This document shows positions 45,101-55,500 of a stretch of 64,000 nucleotides of DNA, in pieces. Source of the DNA: Geosiphon pyriformis (Eukaryota; Glomeromycota; Glomeromycetes; Archaeosporales; Geosiphonaceae); assembly GCA_016748015.1 (NCBI GenBank), contig JAAOMT010000009.1:942970-1006969 (forward strand), written 5' to 3'. Under the pieces are notes generated by a model, which had not been told where the DNA came from, did not search any database, and was given only the letters and a program-made list of their open reading frames with translations. Position 1 is the first letter of the stretch. Every line of letters begins with the position of its first letter. A program made the position numbers and the translations under genes.

Positions 45101-45275
45101 TAACTTCTGAGATATTGTAATTTCCAAAAAAATAATTGTTGATGCAGTTTTCAATGTATTGGTATACTGATTTCTTGACAACTTTAATTTCGTCTGAAAT
45201 GTTGAATCTTTGCTTGCAGTGGGTGTAAATTGACTGGTAGTACTCTAGAGTTGTTGTGTCTGGTGTAATTACCAC
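42150..45275 (-). pseudogene. gypsy-2 Gag, protease and Cys-rich region
   Basis: One frame from about 45275 to about 42150. The conserved N-terminal segment (TLEYYQSIYTHCKQRFNIS) starts at a GTG; a likely classical Gag start is MTAYITKIPEFNGEN near 44540. Capsid part to about 44000, zinc knuckle CHYCGIFGHWKRDC (about 43797-43842), Gln/Pro/Tyr linker, protease LDSGSARSIITYQLMQQL (43130-43210), then Cys-rich CKDCHKKL, CYYCKACH and CNWINVAMKRGVCNQTC (42380-42650). Stops near 44736, 44436, 43842 and 43122. A 2-nt deletion relative to gypsy-1 at about 42135-42155 shifts the frame before the dUTPase. Confidence 0.83.
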
Positions 45276-45303
45276 TTTGAATTTGTTTTTGCTGTGTTGT
45301 TTC

Positions 45304-45320
45304 CGTGGGAGAGCACCAAA
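45304..45320 (-). other. gypsy-2 primer-binding site
   Basis: Minus strand TTTGGTGCTCTCCCACG directly follows the 5' LTR. A U5 segment (GAGACCAAA, complement of 45335-45343) can pair with it across a short loop. Confidence 0.65.
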
Positions 45321-46303
45321 TGTTACTGGAGGTTTTTGGTCTCTTTTCTTAATTGTTGTTGATGCCTGTTTGCTGTGAATTTACGTTTTCTGGATGTGAT
45401 TAAACTTCCAGTAACTGAATTTATCTTCAAATTATCTCCTATAATTTGAACTGCTGGGCTTATAAGTGGAATGGCCAATTCCTTGCCAGTTACTTTATGT
45501 AGTTACGTTGTAGTAAATGTCAACTCTTTCCCAGGAATTGCTTGTTTGGAAGCTCACTAAAAATGTGTAGTTACTTTGCTGTGAAAATCAACTCTTCTAC
45601 AAGAATTTTGTCTGTAGGCTACCCTAATGATTGTAATCAGAAAATAAAAAAAATAAAAAAAATGTAAAAGAAATAGAATTCTGTCGAGGGAAACGTTTTC
45701 TATTCAGGCCTGGAGTCACTAACAGTTTACTGAAATTGGTAGTTAATCAATTTCGAAATGTTAGTTGGATTTTTGGAGATTTTCTAAGTACAATAATTAA
45801 AAAATTTGGTTTTTCGAATTATTTGATATTTATTTCTTTTTGTGTGTGTAGGAACAGTTTTTAAGAGGTAAATCTAAAGTAAGATATATTTTCTCGAAGA
45901 GAAAAGCTCTTCTTTTATACAACTTGTCGTAACACTATTCTATAAACTTGAATTTTGCTATTTTCTATAATTTCGCTGAACTAAAGATACATTTTGGTGA
46001 ACTACAAGTTATTTCTACGAACTATTAGATATTTTGGTGAACTATCAATTATTTTGGCAAATTTCTTACAAATTTCAGCGAACTTTTTAAATGTTACATA
46101 GTTTGGAGTATTGCATGATTGATCATCACAATTAGGTTATATTTGTGTTATGTACAAATTGGGTTATTAATTAAATGATAATTTTGGATATATTTTGCTA
46201 ATGTAATAAGTGATAATTTGAAACAATAATATATCCTAATTAATAATAAGATTTATAAAGGTTATTTTATGCTAAACAATATTTCTAATTTTGTCTGGTA
46301 ACA
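45321..46303 (-). repeat. gypsy-2 5' LTR (right)
   Basis: 983 bp, same length as the left LTR. Differences between the two are concentrated at CG versus TG or CA, for example in the GGCGAAC-like units around 46000-46090. Confidence 0.9.
45909..45919 (-). promoter_or_regulatory. Putative TATA box of gypsy-2 5' LTR
   Basis: Minus strand GTATAAAAGAAGAGC, downstream of GAACTA and TTCGGCGAA-like units in U3. Confidence 0.5.
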
Positions 46304-46307
46304 CCGA

Positions 46308-48650
46308 CTAGAGCTTGATATTAAGGTGCATCCATAACAAGAACTTTAACTGGAATGGTGATTCCATCAATTGTAAAGAGGAAGTCATCAATTTCTCCTA
46401 CTGGAGTCTTCTTTATACCATTAGCTATGACAATAACTGTTTGAGCTGGTCTGTCTACATTTTGTTTGAGTTGTTGCATCAGCTGGTAAGTGATGATACT
46501 TCCAGCCGATCCACTATCTAAGATTAAGCGAATAGGTTTTCCTTCCACTGTAGCTTCTGTGTACATAGCAGTGATTGCTTTCTGTTCATTGATTGCTGCA
46601 TTACTAAGCAGAAATGGTGATTCATTTGCTTCAAATTCAAATGGAAATATATCTGACAGATTGGCATTTTGGGCAATTTGAGCTGGTGGAATGGTGTGGT
46701 TGGAAGAGTTTAAACTTGGTGCTGCAACTTCACTTTCAGAAAGTGCAGTTTGTTGAAAATCCGATTCCTCTAATATTGTAAGATAACTGGGTTGAGTGTA
46801 ATAGTGATTGGGTCTTTGCTGACCAGAATTTCAGGGAATCAACTGGTTATTTGGATTGATTCTGTTGTGGTTACTCTGCAATTGATTTTGGGGTGTGAAT
46901 TGGTTATGTTGAACCAATCTTCTTGCTGGTACTTGATATTGTTGAGTGGGTGGTGTCTGATATGGCTGAATTGGTAAAGGTTGCTGATATTGTTGCTGCA
47001 TTGGTTGTGGAGCTGGTGGATAGTAACTGTTTTGATTTTGTGGTCTTGGTGAATAATAGGTTGGTAGTGGAGATTGGTAATAAGATTGTTATGGTAAAGA
47101 GTAACGTTGATTACTCTTGTTTTGTTGGTCTCTTTGTAATTTCTTACAATCTCGTTTCCAGTGTTCTGGAATTCCACAATAATGACAATTTTGAGATTGG
47201 TTGTTGAATGGTGATCTAAAATTGTTTTGGTTGTATCATTATGGGGGTTGATATCTTTGTGGTTGTTGTTGCTGTTGTTGTTGGTTTGTGAAATAGCTTT
47301 CAACATTTTTTGTGAGTTGGTCTATCTTTTCTTCAGCTGCTGAGCTGGTTTCTCCAATTGCAAGGTTTACAAGCTTGGTGTGATTTGCTTCTTCTATTGC
47401 CATTTCATAGCTCTTTGTATGTCTAATAGCAGTTGCTAAGTCTGCTGAAGCATGTGGATGGACTTTCTTAATTAATTTGTCTTTTAACCCTGCTATAAAC
47501 TGATCCAGAATTTGAGCATCAGAATAGTAATCATTGGTTTCCAATTGTCGGATTTGTCTGAGAAGTTTGTTAAATCTTCCAAGATAGGTCATAACAGTTT
47601 CAGATGTTTCTTGTTTGATATTGTGAAAGCAGTTTCTGAGAGTGATAGAGATATAGTTGTCAGTGAATTGTTGTAGAAAAGCATCTTTGAATGCTTGCCA
47701 GTTTTCAAATGGTTCTTCTAAATTTTCAAACCATTTTCCTGCTGTTTCTTAGAGAAAGTAGGGAATTGCTTTGAGCATTCTTGCTGTAATCCAATCATTT
47801 GCATCTTCTGCTTTTTGAACTTTGTCAAGCCATTTTTGAGGACTGGTATCATTGTCTTTACCAGTGAATTCTGAGATTTTTGCAATATAAGCAGTTGTCA
47901 TTTTTTTTTTGTTTTCTGTAATTTCTTCTGGTTCTGATTCGGTTTCTTCACTTTCCAAGCTTTCTGAATAATTACTTTCGTTTTCTTGTAAGTAATCAAT
48001 AATATTGGCACTTGTTGATATTGGTTCCTGCTGTTAAGTAGGATTTCTAGGTGACTGAAAATCTTCTGGTCTGGAGAAGTGGTTGAGTAGTGAATTTGGT
48101 GTTTGTAGTTGAACAAATAAAATTGGAAATAGTGTAATAGAAAGTGGTAATTTGACACTAGTTCTTTGTTCAGGTGTTTGCAAGTGTTTGGCAGGTGTCT
48201 TTTATAGTGTTGGAATGTTTGGAGTGGTTCTTGAGTATTGTTTCAATCTTTGTTTGCCTTTGTTGCTTGTTTCTGTCTCTGATTTAAAGTCAAAAGAGTA
48301 TTTAAACTGTACTGGGTATTTTTCTTTACAATACTCAATAATGTTAAAATTAAGTTCTTGGAAGTAGGTAGCAAGTATTTCACTATTCAGGTTTTCTGTT
48401 CCCAATTGTGAATAGTGCACTAAATTATTGTAGAGGTTGCTTTTAATTTTTGAAATGTTGTAGTTTCCAAAAAGATAATTGTTGATGCAGTTTTTAATAT
48501 ATTAGTATACTGATTTCTTGACAACTTTAATTCCATCTGGAATGTTGAATCTTTGCTTGCAGTGGGTGTAAATTGACTGGTAATACTCTAGAGTTGCTGT
48601 CTCTAGTGTGGTTGCCACTTTGAATTTGTTGTTGCTGTGTTATTTTCGTA
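46308..48650 (-). pseudogene. gypsy-1 Gag and protease
   Basis: The frame runs from just after the PBS into the gypsy-2 insertion, in register with 36413. A conserved N-terminal segment (TLEYYQSIYTHCKQRFNIPDG) precedes the capsid-like part (MTTAYIAKISEFTGKDND...SPQKWLDKVQ near 47900; QFIAGLKDKLIKKV near 47450). The zinc knuckle is CHYCGIPEHWKRDC (about 47145-47190). A Gln/Pro/Tyr-rich linker leads to the aspartic protease LDSGSAGSIITYQLMQQL (about 46450-46530). Stops lie near 48202, 48035, 47749, 47236 and elsewhere. No in-frame ATG starts the N-terminal segment; both gypsy copies have GTG there. Confidence 0.82.
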
Positions 48651-48663
48651 AGAGTGCACCAAA
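48646..48663 (-). other. gypsy-1 primer-binding site
   Basis: On the minus strand the 5' LTR end AACA is followed by TTTGGTGCACTCTTACG. It differs from gypsy-2 (TTTGGTGCTCTCCCACG) at a few bases. Confidence 0.6.
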
Positions 48664-49633
48664 TGTTACTGGAGGTTTTTGGTCTCTTTCATTAAATGTT
48701 GGTAATGTTGATTTGCTGTGAATTCACGTTCTCAAGAAGTAGTTGAACCTCCAATAATTGAATTTATCTTTAAATTATCTCTTATAATCTGAACTGCTGG
48801 GCTTATAAGTGGAATGGCCAATTCCTTGTCAGTTATTTTACGTAATTACGTTGTAGTAAACATCAACTCTTTCCCAGGAATTGCTTGTCTGAAAGCTCAC
48901 TAAAAATGTGTAGTTACTTTGCTGTGAAAGTCAACTCTTCTACAGGAATCTTGTCTGTAGGCTACCCTAATAATTGTAATAAGAAAAATAAATAAATAAA
49001 AGAAATGTAAAAGAAATAGGATTTTATCAAGGGAAACGTTTTCTATCCAGGTCTGGAGTCACTAACAGTTTATTGAAATTGGTAGCTAATCAATTTCAAA
49101 ACATTAGTTGGGTTTTGGGGATTTTTTAAGTGCAATAATTAAAAAATTTGGTTTTTCAAATTATTTGATATTTATTTCTTTTTGTGTGTATAGGAATGGT
49201 TCTAAGTAATAAATCTAAAGTAAGATACATTTTTTTGAAGAGAAAAGCTCTTCTTTTATACAACTTGTTGTAGTACTAGTCTATGAACTTGCACTTTTTT
49301 TCTTTGCTCAAATTTCGGCAAATTAAAGATACATTTTGATGAATTACAAGTTATTTCATTGAACTATTGATTAATTTGGGTGAACTATTCATAATTTCGG
49401 CGAATTTCTTATAAATTTCGGCAAATTTTTGAATATTATAAAGTTCAGCATATTGTGTAATTTGATCATTCTACTTTCTGTTATACTAATTAGATTATTT
49501 TGATTGAATTATGATATGTGATAATTGATTAAATAATAAATAATAATTTGAAATGATATTAATATACTAATTAATTATAGGAATTATAAGGGTAATTTCA
49601 TGCTAATTAATAACTAAAATTCTACTGGTAACA
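48664..49633 (-). repeat. gypsy-1 5' LTR (right)
   Basis: 970 bp, collinear with 29856-30823, ends TGTTACTGG and CTGGTAACA. It carries the promoter of the minus-strand transcript, with a TATA motif at 49250-49261. Confidence 0.88.
49250..49261 (-). promoter_or_regulatory. Putative TATA box of gypsy-1 5' LTR
   Basis: Minus strand TGTATAAAAGAAGAGC; the same block is kept in all four gypsy LTRs here. Confidence 0.5.
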
Positions 49634-49637
49634 ACGT
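49634..49637. repeat. Right target duplication of gypsy-1 (ACGT)
   Basis: Identical to 29852-29855; A2 LTR sequence resumes directly after it. Confidence 0.8.
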
Positions 49638-49701
49638 GCTAATTACTATTCTCTTATTGGTCTACTATCTTTCTATATCTGTTCTCTTTTTATAAGTAAC
49701 A
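49638..49701 (-). repeat. Solo LTR A2, right part
   Basis: This is the remainder of the LTR after gypsy-1, ending TAAGTAACA at 49701 and followed by ACAT (49702-49705), matching the left ACAT duplication. A2 has no interior, so it is a solo LTR formed by recombination between LTRs. Confidence 0.7.
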
Positions 49702-49705
49702 ACAT

Positions 49706-50344
49706 ATTCTATAAAACCAACCAAAGTTTTTTATTCTTTTTAAGAACATTCTTAATCATTAATTCAACAGCAAATACTGAAAACTGAATAGACATACCTT
49801 TCAATACCAAAAAATTATCACCATAGAAAACACTAAACTTGTTATATACAGACAAAATTTGATCAGATAAAATCTTAAAAAAAATCTTTTTGGTAGTCTC
49901 GATCAAAGTGATAAGTTAAGTGTTTATAAAAACCCTATTTCACTTGTAAAGTTTAGAAATCATTAAGACTTATGTTCTCTTTCATAAAGTAAGTATATCA
50001 CTAATAGACAAATATATATTTAACAAATCCAAAAGACATTTTGATATTTTATTGTCACTATGCTTCTAAAGTTTATTAGAAATGCCTAATAAGCCAATAG
50101 TTTTGCTATTAAGCAGATTATTAATTATCATAAACAACTTTTCTATACTAATCTCCTTTATAATATTAGAAAAAACATTATTTTTTACATAATTTAATGG
50201 TATATATTAGTGAGTTTAAAGATTAGACAATATTATAAACACAGCTTGTTTTTTTGTCTAATTTTTTTAATTAGTAGTAATAATAAGTTTAATAATAAAA
50301 AAAGCTTTTTGGAATTTATTTTAAATATTTTTATTATTATACAG
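49706..50344 (-). pseudogene. LINE-E ORF2, RT N-terminal part
   Basis: The minus-strand reading MIETTKKIFFKILSDQILSVY... to ...KKNKKLWLVL (49709-49906) aligns with LINE-B IETAHKVLSKILSDQISLAY... to KNQKLWLVL. Upstream blocks to about 50340 align with LINE-B 53.92-54.27 kb with stops and frame changes. Confidence 0.68.
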
Positions 50345-50812
50345 TATTATTAGAAATTTTTTTGGTTTTTTTTTAATGTTGTTAATGTTATTTTGTTATT
50401 AATTTTACTGTTAATAAAAGTTAATAAATCTTTAGTAAGCTAATTTTTTTTTAAAGTACTTCTTTATACTTTGAATTATATATGCTATTGGATTTATGAT
50501 AAAATAATTAATTTTATGTTAATTACTTATATAGTTACTTTACAGTAAAAATTAATTTTTTTACAAAAAAATTTTATTTGTAAGTTTTTTAATTAATATG
50601 TAATTACTTTGTTGTAAAAGTTAACTCTTTTACAAAAAATTTTAACTATAGATTGTTTAATAATATAAATAAAAAAAAAACTAAAAAAAAAGTAAATTAA
50701 AAGGAAAAAATAAAAAATATATTAAGAAAGTTATTTTAAATTTAGACTTAAAAATAATTAACAATTATTAAAATTAGTAACTAATTAATTTCAAAATATT
50801 AATAAAAGATAG
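50345..50812 (-). repeat. Decayed gypsy LTR, left part
   Basis: It is collinear with the first half of the gypsy LTRs (TATTATTAG from TGTTACTGG, then the GTTACTTTG...GTAAAAGTTAACTC block), but most C and G are lost. LINE-B interrupts it at 50812; the rest follows at 57384. Confidence 0.65.
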
Positions 50813-50927
50813 GAACATAAAATTATTTACTTTCTTTCTCTTTTTCATCCAAAATTCTCGAAAAAGAGTCTATAGTTTTTTTGAAAGAAGTTTTTTACCA
50901 TTCAGTAGCATAAATTAAAACTGTTTT

Positions 50928-52553
50928 TTGATTACAAGGCCACTGTTGGCTCTATTATTGCTGTTATAAAGAAAAACATTAAAGCTTCTGGTTCTGAAGA
51001 TGGTTTCAAGGCTGTTGTATCAAGGAAGAAAAGGAAGAGTGGTGTGTTGAAAGAGAGTATTGATAATAAAGAGGTTGCTGCCAAAGCTCTTAGTGCTTGT
51101 TTATGGAGTTCTGAGACTGGTGACACTACGGAATCTGAGAGTATTGACATGGAAGAAAAATGCTTGGTTGAAAAAACCAGTATGGACTATGATGATAATG
51201 GTACTTTCACAGGAGGGGATCCTGATCAAACACCAAAGAGTTTGCGTGTGAAGACCAAAAAAGTGTTAGAGAAGCCACTGAATGTGATTGATTATGATTC
51301 TGTCGATGCAGAAGATAATGTGTTGGATGATTCTTTTCTTCTCTCACCTTCTCTTTTGGCCAAACTGTCTATTTAAGTGCCTGTTCGCAAATCCTTCACT
51401 TTAGATATTGATCTGATAGTAGTGGCTGGAAAATCCTCTCATGAAAAAGTCAATTTTGTCAGAAAAATATTTTCAAGAGTAAATGGTTTTGGGGGGGCCT
51501 CTACCTCCTCAAAATTTGGTGGAATCATCTGGGTGTCTTTTACTTCTGAAAAGGCAATAATGGCAGCTGCACAGTTAACAAATGATCATGGTATTATAGT
51601 AAACACCAATCTTAAGTGCCCCATCAACAATCATATGAATCAGGCAATTGTGTTGAAAAAAATTCCTGTGGGAACTTCTATTGAGGCAGTGCGTGCAGCC
51701 ATTTCTGAATTTGGGGTTATTAAGTCGATCAAAATGCAGTTGGTAAGTCTATGACAAAAGACAATCATCAAATTGAAGGATCAGATTTAGGCTGATCTCT
51801 TGGCGGCTGAGTAATCCATCCTTATTGGGAAAGATGTGGTGCGTGTGGTCCAGGCCAATGTTGACAAACAAACATGAGATGTCAGAGATAAGTTTAGGGC
51901 TTTGCTTTATACTCTCCCTATGGGCACCAATGCCTATGATCTTTGAGACTTCATTGGTTCAGTTGGTGGGAAAACATGTGTTATTGAGCACAGTTCTGTC
52001 AGTTATGTTCAGACATGCTGTGCCACTGTGTGTTTCAATTCTGAGGGTAGCCTTATTCAGGCAATGGCAAACACTCCTGTTATAAAAGGTGTTGGTCTCT
52101 GATGGTCTTGTTTAACCACTCCCAATAGTGTCTTTTGGTAGTTCAGCTCAATCTGGTTCCATATCTTATGGTAAACCTCTCCCAACTGTTAATGGTGAAT
52201 TGGAAGACCATTTGAAGAATATTGAAAGCAGTCTTGTCAGCTTCGTGGGACAAATTGGTGAGTTGGCTAAGAGGTTGGATTTATTTATGCTGGCAGTTTC
52301 CCAGTCTAGCCCTGGATGTCAGCTGTCAGTGACCCCCCCATCACAGAATCAAGAGGAGAATATAATAATGGGAATGGGTTTGGGTGATGCCACTAGTGAC
52401 AAGACTACTGCCGTTCTTGGTTCAACTGTCTCATCTGAGATTGTAAAATTGGAAAACATGTTGGAAGGTCTCTCTGCTTCAATCATAAGCCTATCAGCAT
52501 GCTTAGACGGTTTGGCTTTGGCAGATGGTGCTCTTTCTCTCCCTTTTTCTTAA
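50928..52553 (+). pseudogene. LINE-B ORF1, broken, zinc knuckle deleted
   Basis: A basic N-terminus (KATVGSIIAVIKKNIKASG, ...SRKKRKSG) is followed by an acidic part, then the RRM-like region (GIIWVSFTSEKA..., IKSIKMQLVSL). Stops at 51374-51376, 51752-51754, about 51790, 51811, 51875 and 51943. LINE-A has about 200-250 nt here with the CCHC knuckle and Ser-rich start; LINE-B lacks it (junction near 52040-52130) and the frame changes. The end is TAA 52551-52553. The first ATG of the family is not preserved in frame. Confidence 0.75.
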
Positions 52554-55500
52554 TGAATAGTCTGGTATAGAAAATTGCTACATGTAATGTTCATAAATTG
52601 AACAATTCTGCAAAGTAAGATGATGTCAATTGTTGGCACAAGGATATAAACAATTTGGTTTCTATTTTCACAGAGTCAAAGCTTAAAGAGAAAGTTTGCT
52701 CATGGTTGGCCAACAAATTTGATGGTGTTCAGGTTTTTACTTCTGGTCTGGATTCTGGTTCTTTGGTGTTGGGATGTTAATCATCGTAAATTCTTCTTTA
52801 GCAAAGCATATCTGCAAGATCTCTGAGGTGCCTGGTCAGCTCCTATCCATCAAGTTGCTTTTCAAAAATAAACTTTTGGTGTCTATTTTGGGGCTTTATG
52901 CTGGTGCTTCATTAGTGGCTTGGTTTTCTTAGGCTGGTGAGATCAACTTTCTCATTGCTAAAGCTGTTAATAAGTCTTTTTTTGTTATTTTTGGTGGTGA
53001 TTTTAATGAAGATGGTTTGCACAAATGTGCCAGCTTCAAAAAATGTTTTGATTTAGGTTTGATTAACTCTCTGGAGGGAAGCTCTTTTGTAAAGTTACCT
53101 ACTTGGTGCAATTCTCATGATATCACTAAGACAATTGATTATGTGTTTGTTTCTTCTAATTTGGTTGGTGCGGTGGTGAATCATGGAGTGAATAGCATTA
53201 AGGAATATTTTGATACTAATCACAAGGCTGTTTATGTTTTTGTGGGACTGGGTGGCCTGCTTAATGTCCAGCTGAATTCACTGCACAAACAAGCTAATAG
53301 AGATTGTTGGAAGTATGATATCAAAAATACCAGTAAGATTAAGTGGTCAGAATTCAGGAATGCTACGGCTGCTAATGCCATTATGTTCTCAGATAAGTTT
53401 GTTGTGGCTGAGCAGTCTTCTGATTTGGATGCAATGTGAGATATTGTTTGTAAGATTATGGTTCTTTTGGCTGGTGGAACATTCAAGAAAAAATAGTTTA
53501 GGGGTTTCGATTGTGTTTTTAATAAGGTATCTTCTCGATTTCATAAACTGGAGCTACTTGTGTCTAAGCTGGTGAAGGCTTCTCGGTTGGTTTCTGGCGG
53601 TGATTTTGTCTTGTTGTTGAATACTTAGAACAGGCTTGATTCTGTGGGCATTTCGTCAATGAAATCTCTGTTTCTTTCTGGTGCTGGTTTTGATGCGATC
53701 CATTCTGGGCTGGCTAAGATGAGAAAGTCTTGCCGCTTTTCTAAGTTATTGGAATCTAAGCATGCTGAAGAATCTTGTATAAGGCAGGCTATTGAGAAGA
53801 GAATGGAGAGTTTTGAAGTAGATAAGGGTCACACTATTAGAAGTGTTTTGGAGCGTTCTTTTTGTAAAGTGGTGTTGGATCATTTGGTAGATGGTGGGGA
53901 GTTGGTCTTGGAGCCTAATTTGGTTAAATCTAAGGTGGATGAAATCATGGAGGGTTGAACTAGGAAACGTGTGGTGGTTTCTGATATCTTTGGTGATTGG
54001 ACAAAACAATTTCTGCCTTTGGATTATGTCTTCGATGGTGCCTTCTCTAATATAATGCATTCAATCGGTTTTGATAAAATGTTTGGTGTTATTTTAAATT
54101 TGCCTAATAGAAAAGTGGCTGGTCTTTCTGGTATCCCTAATGAACTTTGGAAACACTATGACAAGTCAGTCTTGGATATGCTTTTGGTGCTCTTAAATTT
54201 TTGTTTGGATTGTGAGTCAGTGCCTAGACCTTGGAGGGAAGCCTGGGTCTCAATAATTCCTAAACCTTATGAGTGGGAGGGGGTTCTTACAAATACTCAC
54301 CCTATTGCTTTGATTGAGACAGCTCACAAGGTCCTTTCCAAGATTCTTTCAGATCAGATCTCTCTGGCTTATAGCACTTTTGATGTTCTCTGTGGAGACA
54401 ATTTCTCTGTCCTGAAAGGTATGTCAATTCAATCGCCTATCTTTGCTATTGGTTTGGTGATCAAAGATGCTTTGGAAAAGAACCAAAAGTTGTGGCTGGT
54501 TTTACAGGATATGCACAAAGCTTATGATTCTGTTAGTTGGGAGCATCTCAAGAAAAGTTTGATCAAAATCAAAATGTGTGACAAATTTATCAGATTTTTT
54601 GGTAGCATTCATAATGATTGCACTAACAGAGTAATGACAGATTTTGGTTTGACTAATAGATATCATGTTTACGATGGATTGGATTAGAGAGAGGTTTTTT
54701 CACCACTTCTCTGGCACATATTTTATGACTTGTTTTTGTGTAAAGTTAAGAGACAAAAGAGCATTTGTGATTACAGATTGATTTCTCATTTCATTTCTAA
54801 GACTGGCTGGGTGAAATTTCAAGCTGGGCTGACATTGTTTCTGGCTGCTGGTGCTTTTGTTGATGATACTATCTGGGTCAGTAGCAGCCAAGCTGCTACA
54901 CAACACATCCTTAATGTTGCTAGTGAGTTCTTTCATTTAAATGACATTTCGATAAACAATAACAAAACTGTGACCATTTCTATCAACTGTCAGGTTGCTG
55001 CTCCTTACTTAACTATTAGTGGTATGCCAATTTCCATTGCTAAAAGAGATGAACTTTATTGTTATCTGGGTATTTTTTTATCTTCTGATGGTCTTTCAAA
55101 GCCTAGCTTGATTAAGGTGCATTCGGATGTTTGGTTTTTTGTCAATCTCATTCTGAGAAAAGTTATTTCAGATAAACAGTTTGCTTATTTGGTGTCTTCA
55201 GTTTTCTTTCCTATTGTCAGCTACAGAACTCAGTTCAGTTTTATTCCTCTCAGTGTGTGTAATAAATAGGATGCTTTGATTTGCAAGGGCCTGAAATCCA
55301 AATCTGGGCTACTTCTGGACTTTTCCAATAATGCATTTTATCATTTTTCCTTGTACAATTTAAGGACTTTAGAGCAGATTCAGACTGAGAGCAAGTCGGC
55401 TTCTGTTATTGCTTTTGCAAATTCGGTTGGTGTTTTGGGTTGCTTGTTTTCTTATAGGTCTCACAATCTTCAAGTTTTCAGCTGGTGTCCTCGTCACCCT

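Larger units (their letters stand above)
36414..46303 (-). mobile_element. gypsy-2: Ty3/gypsy element nested in gypsy-1
   Basis: LTRs of equal length (983 bp: 36414-37396 and 45321-46303) enclose Gag, protease, Cys-rich region, dUTPase, RT, RNase H, integrase and ORF3, all on the minus strand. CTGA (36410-36413) and CCGA (46304-46307) flank it, differing by one C-to-T change. The host site is the gypsy-1 pol frame just after protease: the host protein reads ...YQALV before and ...NDWLLKA after, as in the uninterrupted gypsy-2 (YQALVRNDWLQKA). It is the youngest member of this nest. Confidence 0.9.
29856..49633 (-). mobile_element. gypsy-1: Ty3/gypsy LTR retrotransposon with dUTPase and ORF3
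   Basis: LTRs of 968 and 970 bp (29856-30823, 48664-49633) flank one long minus-strand frame, interrupted by gypsy-2 (36414-46303). Removing gypsy-2 and one copy of its duplication, the gag-to-integrase frame is continuous for about 7.1 kb with no net frameshift, only stop codons. Domain order is Gag, protease, Cys-rich region, dUTPase, RT, RNase H, integrase, which places it in Ty3/gypsy. A separate ORF3 follows. The perfect ACGT duplication marks it as an intact insertion. Confidence 0.88.
26262..50344 (-). mobile_element. LINE-E, minus-strand LINE split by nested LTR insertions
   Basis: The 3' UTR lies at about 26262-26400, ORF2 continues to 29071 and resumes at 49706-50344. The split falls in the RT motif-A region: LINE-B reads LWLVLQDMHKAYDSV across the same point. 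The interruption is solo LTR A2 with ACAT duplications at 29072-29075 and 49702-49705. A decayed gypsy LTR starts at 50345, so the 5' part of LINE-E is absent here or lies beyond the window. Confidence 0.75.
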
